Shown: piece by piece, positions 6,053 through 6,889 of the stretch | How positions within the stretch are numbered: the stretch's first letter is position 1 | How the letters are laid out: each line of letters begins with the position of its first letter | Assembly: GCA_021789735.1 (NCBI GenBank) | Contig: JAJYJB010000103.1 | Span: forward strand, 1 to 6,889 | Source of the DNA: Nitrospirota bacterium | GTDB taxonomy: Bacteria > Nitrospirota > Thermodesulfovibrionia > Thermodesulfovibrionales > JdFR-88 | Length of the DNA stretch: 6,889 bases | Reading direction: 5' to 3' | The notes under the pieces: generated by a model | Database searches by the model: none | What the model saw: only the letters and a program-made list of their open reading frames with translations | Told to the model about the DNA's origin: nothing | Made by a program: the position numbers and the translations under genes

Positions 6053-6066
6053 GCGCCTGGTGGCGC
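6053..6066. repeat. Small GC hairpin
   Basis: GCGCC (6053-6057) pairs with GGCGC (6062-6066) around TGGT. It is the first of three hairpins spaced within about 90 bases, lying between the two copies of AGAGCGTCC or just after them. Confidence 0.35.
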
Positions 6067-6072
6067 TCCATA

Positions 6073-6095
6073 GCAGACTTTGTCCCCAAGTCTGC
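6073..6095. repeat. Perfect 8-bp hairpin
   Basis: GCAGACTT (6073-6080) pairs perfectly with AAGTCTGC (6088-6095) around the loop TGTCCCC. No T-run follows on the plus strand, so it is not a standard terminator. It sits between the direct repeats at 6030-6038 and 6105-6113. Confidence 0.5.
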
Positions 6096-6124
6096 ACGAA
6101 AGATAGAGCGTCCTTATGCGGATT

Positions 6125-6141
6125 TCCCAGAGAATGTGGGA
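6125..6141. repeat. TCCCA/TGGGA inverted repeat
   Basis: TCCCA (6125-6129) and TGGGA (6137-6141) are separated by 7 bases, about 30 bases upstream of the -35 box of the next gene. This position would suit an operator or activator site, but the repeat is short and could be chance. Confidence 0.3.
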
Positions 6142-6171
6142 TGTGCCCCTCTCTTATTTAATATGAACGGC

Positions 6172-6201
6172 TTGACAGTTTTTTAATCAAAGGGATATAA
6201 A
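6172..6201 (+). promoter_or_regulatory. Near-consensus sigma-70 promoter of the TIR-like gene
   Basis: A perfect -35 box TTGACA (6172-6177), an 18-base spacer and TATAAA (6196-6201) precede the TIR-like gene. The predicted start of transcription is about 6208, giving an AT-only 5' UTR of roughly 27 bases without a Shine-Dalgarno. A strong housekeeping promoter would make the gene constitutively expressed and independent of the phosphorylase upstream. Confidence 0.7.
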
Positions 6202-6234
6202 ATAAATGTCAAAAAATAAAAAATTTAAATTTAT

Positions 6235-6889
6235 ATGAAAAAACAAAAACATTTTCATAGCACTAAATTCACCCAAGAAGTAATACAGAAGGCGTGGGAC
6301 AAACTGGCCTCTTATTTACAAAATGATCATAAAATCAAAACCATGTTGACAGTCCACATGAAGGATGAGCAATGGGGTCACGACACAGAACCTGAATTTT
6401 TTGCAGACTATGCAAAGGAGAACACAGAATATGTCTATTACATGAAAAGGGCTGAAGAGGAAGATTATATGATGCTACTCCAATACGTCCGGCCATGTAC
6501 AAACATTGAAATAACGGCCCCTGATCGATCAATAATCGAAGCTGTTCATCAGGTATTTGAAACTTTAGCACCCAAATGTCGCCTTCCCGAAGAACCAAAA
6601 GAAAAGCCTGTTATATTTATCGGGCATGGGCAAAGCCAACAATGGAGAGACTTGAAGGACCATTTACAAGATAAACATAAATACAAAATAGAGGCTTACG
6701 AAATCGGTGCAAGAGCTGGCCATACTATCAGAGATATTCTAGAAGATATGATGAGCAAAAGTTCATTTGCCATTTTAGTTATGACTGGCGAAGACAAAGA
6801 TGAGAATGGCAATTTTCACGCGAGAGAAAATGTTATTCACGAACTTGGATTATTTCAGGGTAAACTTGGATTCCCCCGCGAGATCGGAA
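6235..6889 (+). CDS. TIR-like (PF10137-type) domain protein, 3' end beyond the window
   Basis: An open frame of 218 codons that runs off the window. Residues 1-120 form an N-terminal region with alpha/beta character (TMLTVHMKDE at 36-45, WGHDTEPEFFADY at 47-59, a strand near 90-94, a helix near 98-111) that I cannot name. Residues 126-218 match the TIR-like fold of PF10137, now linked to Cap12 and Pycsar effectors: VIFIGHG (126-132), GARAGHTIRDILEDM (158-172), SSFAILVMTGED (176-187) and ARENVIHELGLFQGKLGF (196-213). D167 and E170 lie where related TIR enzymes carry the NAD-cleaving Glu. The family suggests NAD hydrolysis or nucleotide binding in anti-phage defence; a cognate cyclase is not visible. 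AT-rich composition and codon use differ sharply from all other genes here, suggesting horizontal acquisition. An in-frame TAA at 6226 fixes the start near ATG 6235. About 40-60 residues are probably missing. Confidence 0.85.
   Translation, partial: MKKQKHFHSTKFTQEVIQKAWDKLASYLQNDHKIKTMLTVHMKDEQWGHDTEPEFFADYAKENTEYVYYMKRAEEEDYMMLLQYVRPCTNIEITAPDRSIIEAVHQVFETLAPKCRLPEEPKEKPVIFIGHGQSQQWRDLKDHLQDKHKYKIEAYEIGARAGHTIRDILEDMMSKSSFAILVMTGEDKDENGNFHARENVIHELGLFQGKLGFPREIG

Larger units (their letters stand above)
5868..6171. other. Gene-free stretch with several hairpins
   Basis: No convincing gene, tRNA or mobile element end is seen between the phosphorylase stop codon and the next promoter. The small minus-strand ORF at 5892-6089 lacks recognisable features. 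The stretch holds four compact inverted repeats (listed separately where strong) and the 9-base direct repeat AGAGCGTCC at 6030-6038 and 6105-6113. Base composition falls from GC-rich to AT-rich across it, so it may contain a junction between core and acquired DNA. Confidence 0.5.

Noticed and set aside
5892..6089. 65-codon minus-strand ORF after deoA
   Set aside because: No ribosome site, no recognisable pattern, and it covers the hairpin at 5912-5937; probably chance.
5868..6234. CRISPR array, tRNA gene or insertion-sequence end in the gene-free stretch
   Set aside because: There are no regularly spaced repeats, no cloverleaf or CCA end, and no terminal inverted repeats with target duplications; only small hairpins and one 9-base direct repeat were seen.
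6206..6238. 10-codon leader ORF overlapping the TIR-like start codon
   Set aside because: Too short and too A/T-only to call. The predicted transcription start at about 6208 would exclude its ATG. It is kept only as an alternative in the findings.
6335..6598. 87-codon minus-strand ORF
   Set aside because: Antisense to the TIR-like gene's N-terminal region, with no motif and no supporting signals.

Overview
The window reads as chromosomal DNA of a bacterium that has peptidoglycan, the MEP (non-mevalonate) isoprenoid pathway and pantothenate synthesis. Most of it is GC-rich, with frequent ATA (Ile) and AGG (Arg) codons. From general impression this fits a deltaproteobacterial or Nitrospirota-like lineage, but the sequence alone does not settle the taxon.

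Layout from left to right. A small cupin protein gene (132-497, +) faces a 60-residue unknown protein gene (648-830, -). Between them lie a branched fold ending in a T-run and a perfect 17-bp hairpin terminator. Next is a minus-strand operon transcribed right to left: mltG (4326-3211), ispG (3214-2162), panC (2174-1320) and a cysteine-free thioredoxin-like protein (1293-955). mltG/ispG and ispG/panC overlap by 4 and 13 bases, so the first three genes are probably translationally coupled. A hairpin terminator follows right after the last stop codon. The operon joins cell-wall polymer length control, isoprenoid precursor synthesis and the pantothenate step of CoA synthesis, all housekeeping functions.

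A divergent intergenic region (4327-4523) separates mltG from a plus-strand thymidine/pyrimidine-nucleoside phosphorylase gene (4524-5867). The predicted promoter of the phosphorylase puts the transcription start almost on its ATG, and there is no Shine-Dalgarno sequence, so its mRNA may be leaderless. Several phosphate-site residues of the enzyme differ from the classical ones.

After the phosphorylase comes a gene-free stretch (5868-6234) with four compact hairpins. Composition then changes abruptly to AT-rich. A near-consensus sigma-70-type promoter drives a gene (6235 to the window end, incomplete) for a protein with an alpha/beta-looking N-terminal region and a C-terminal TIR-like domain of the PF10137 type (Cap12/Pycsar-effector TIR). 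This gene is missed by an ORF caller that needs a stop codon. It is the most interesting item here: it looks acquired and may be the edge of a defence or accessory island continuing beyond the window.
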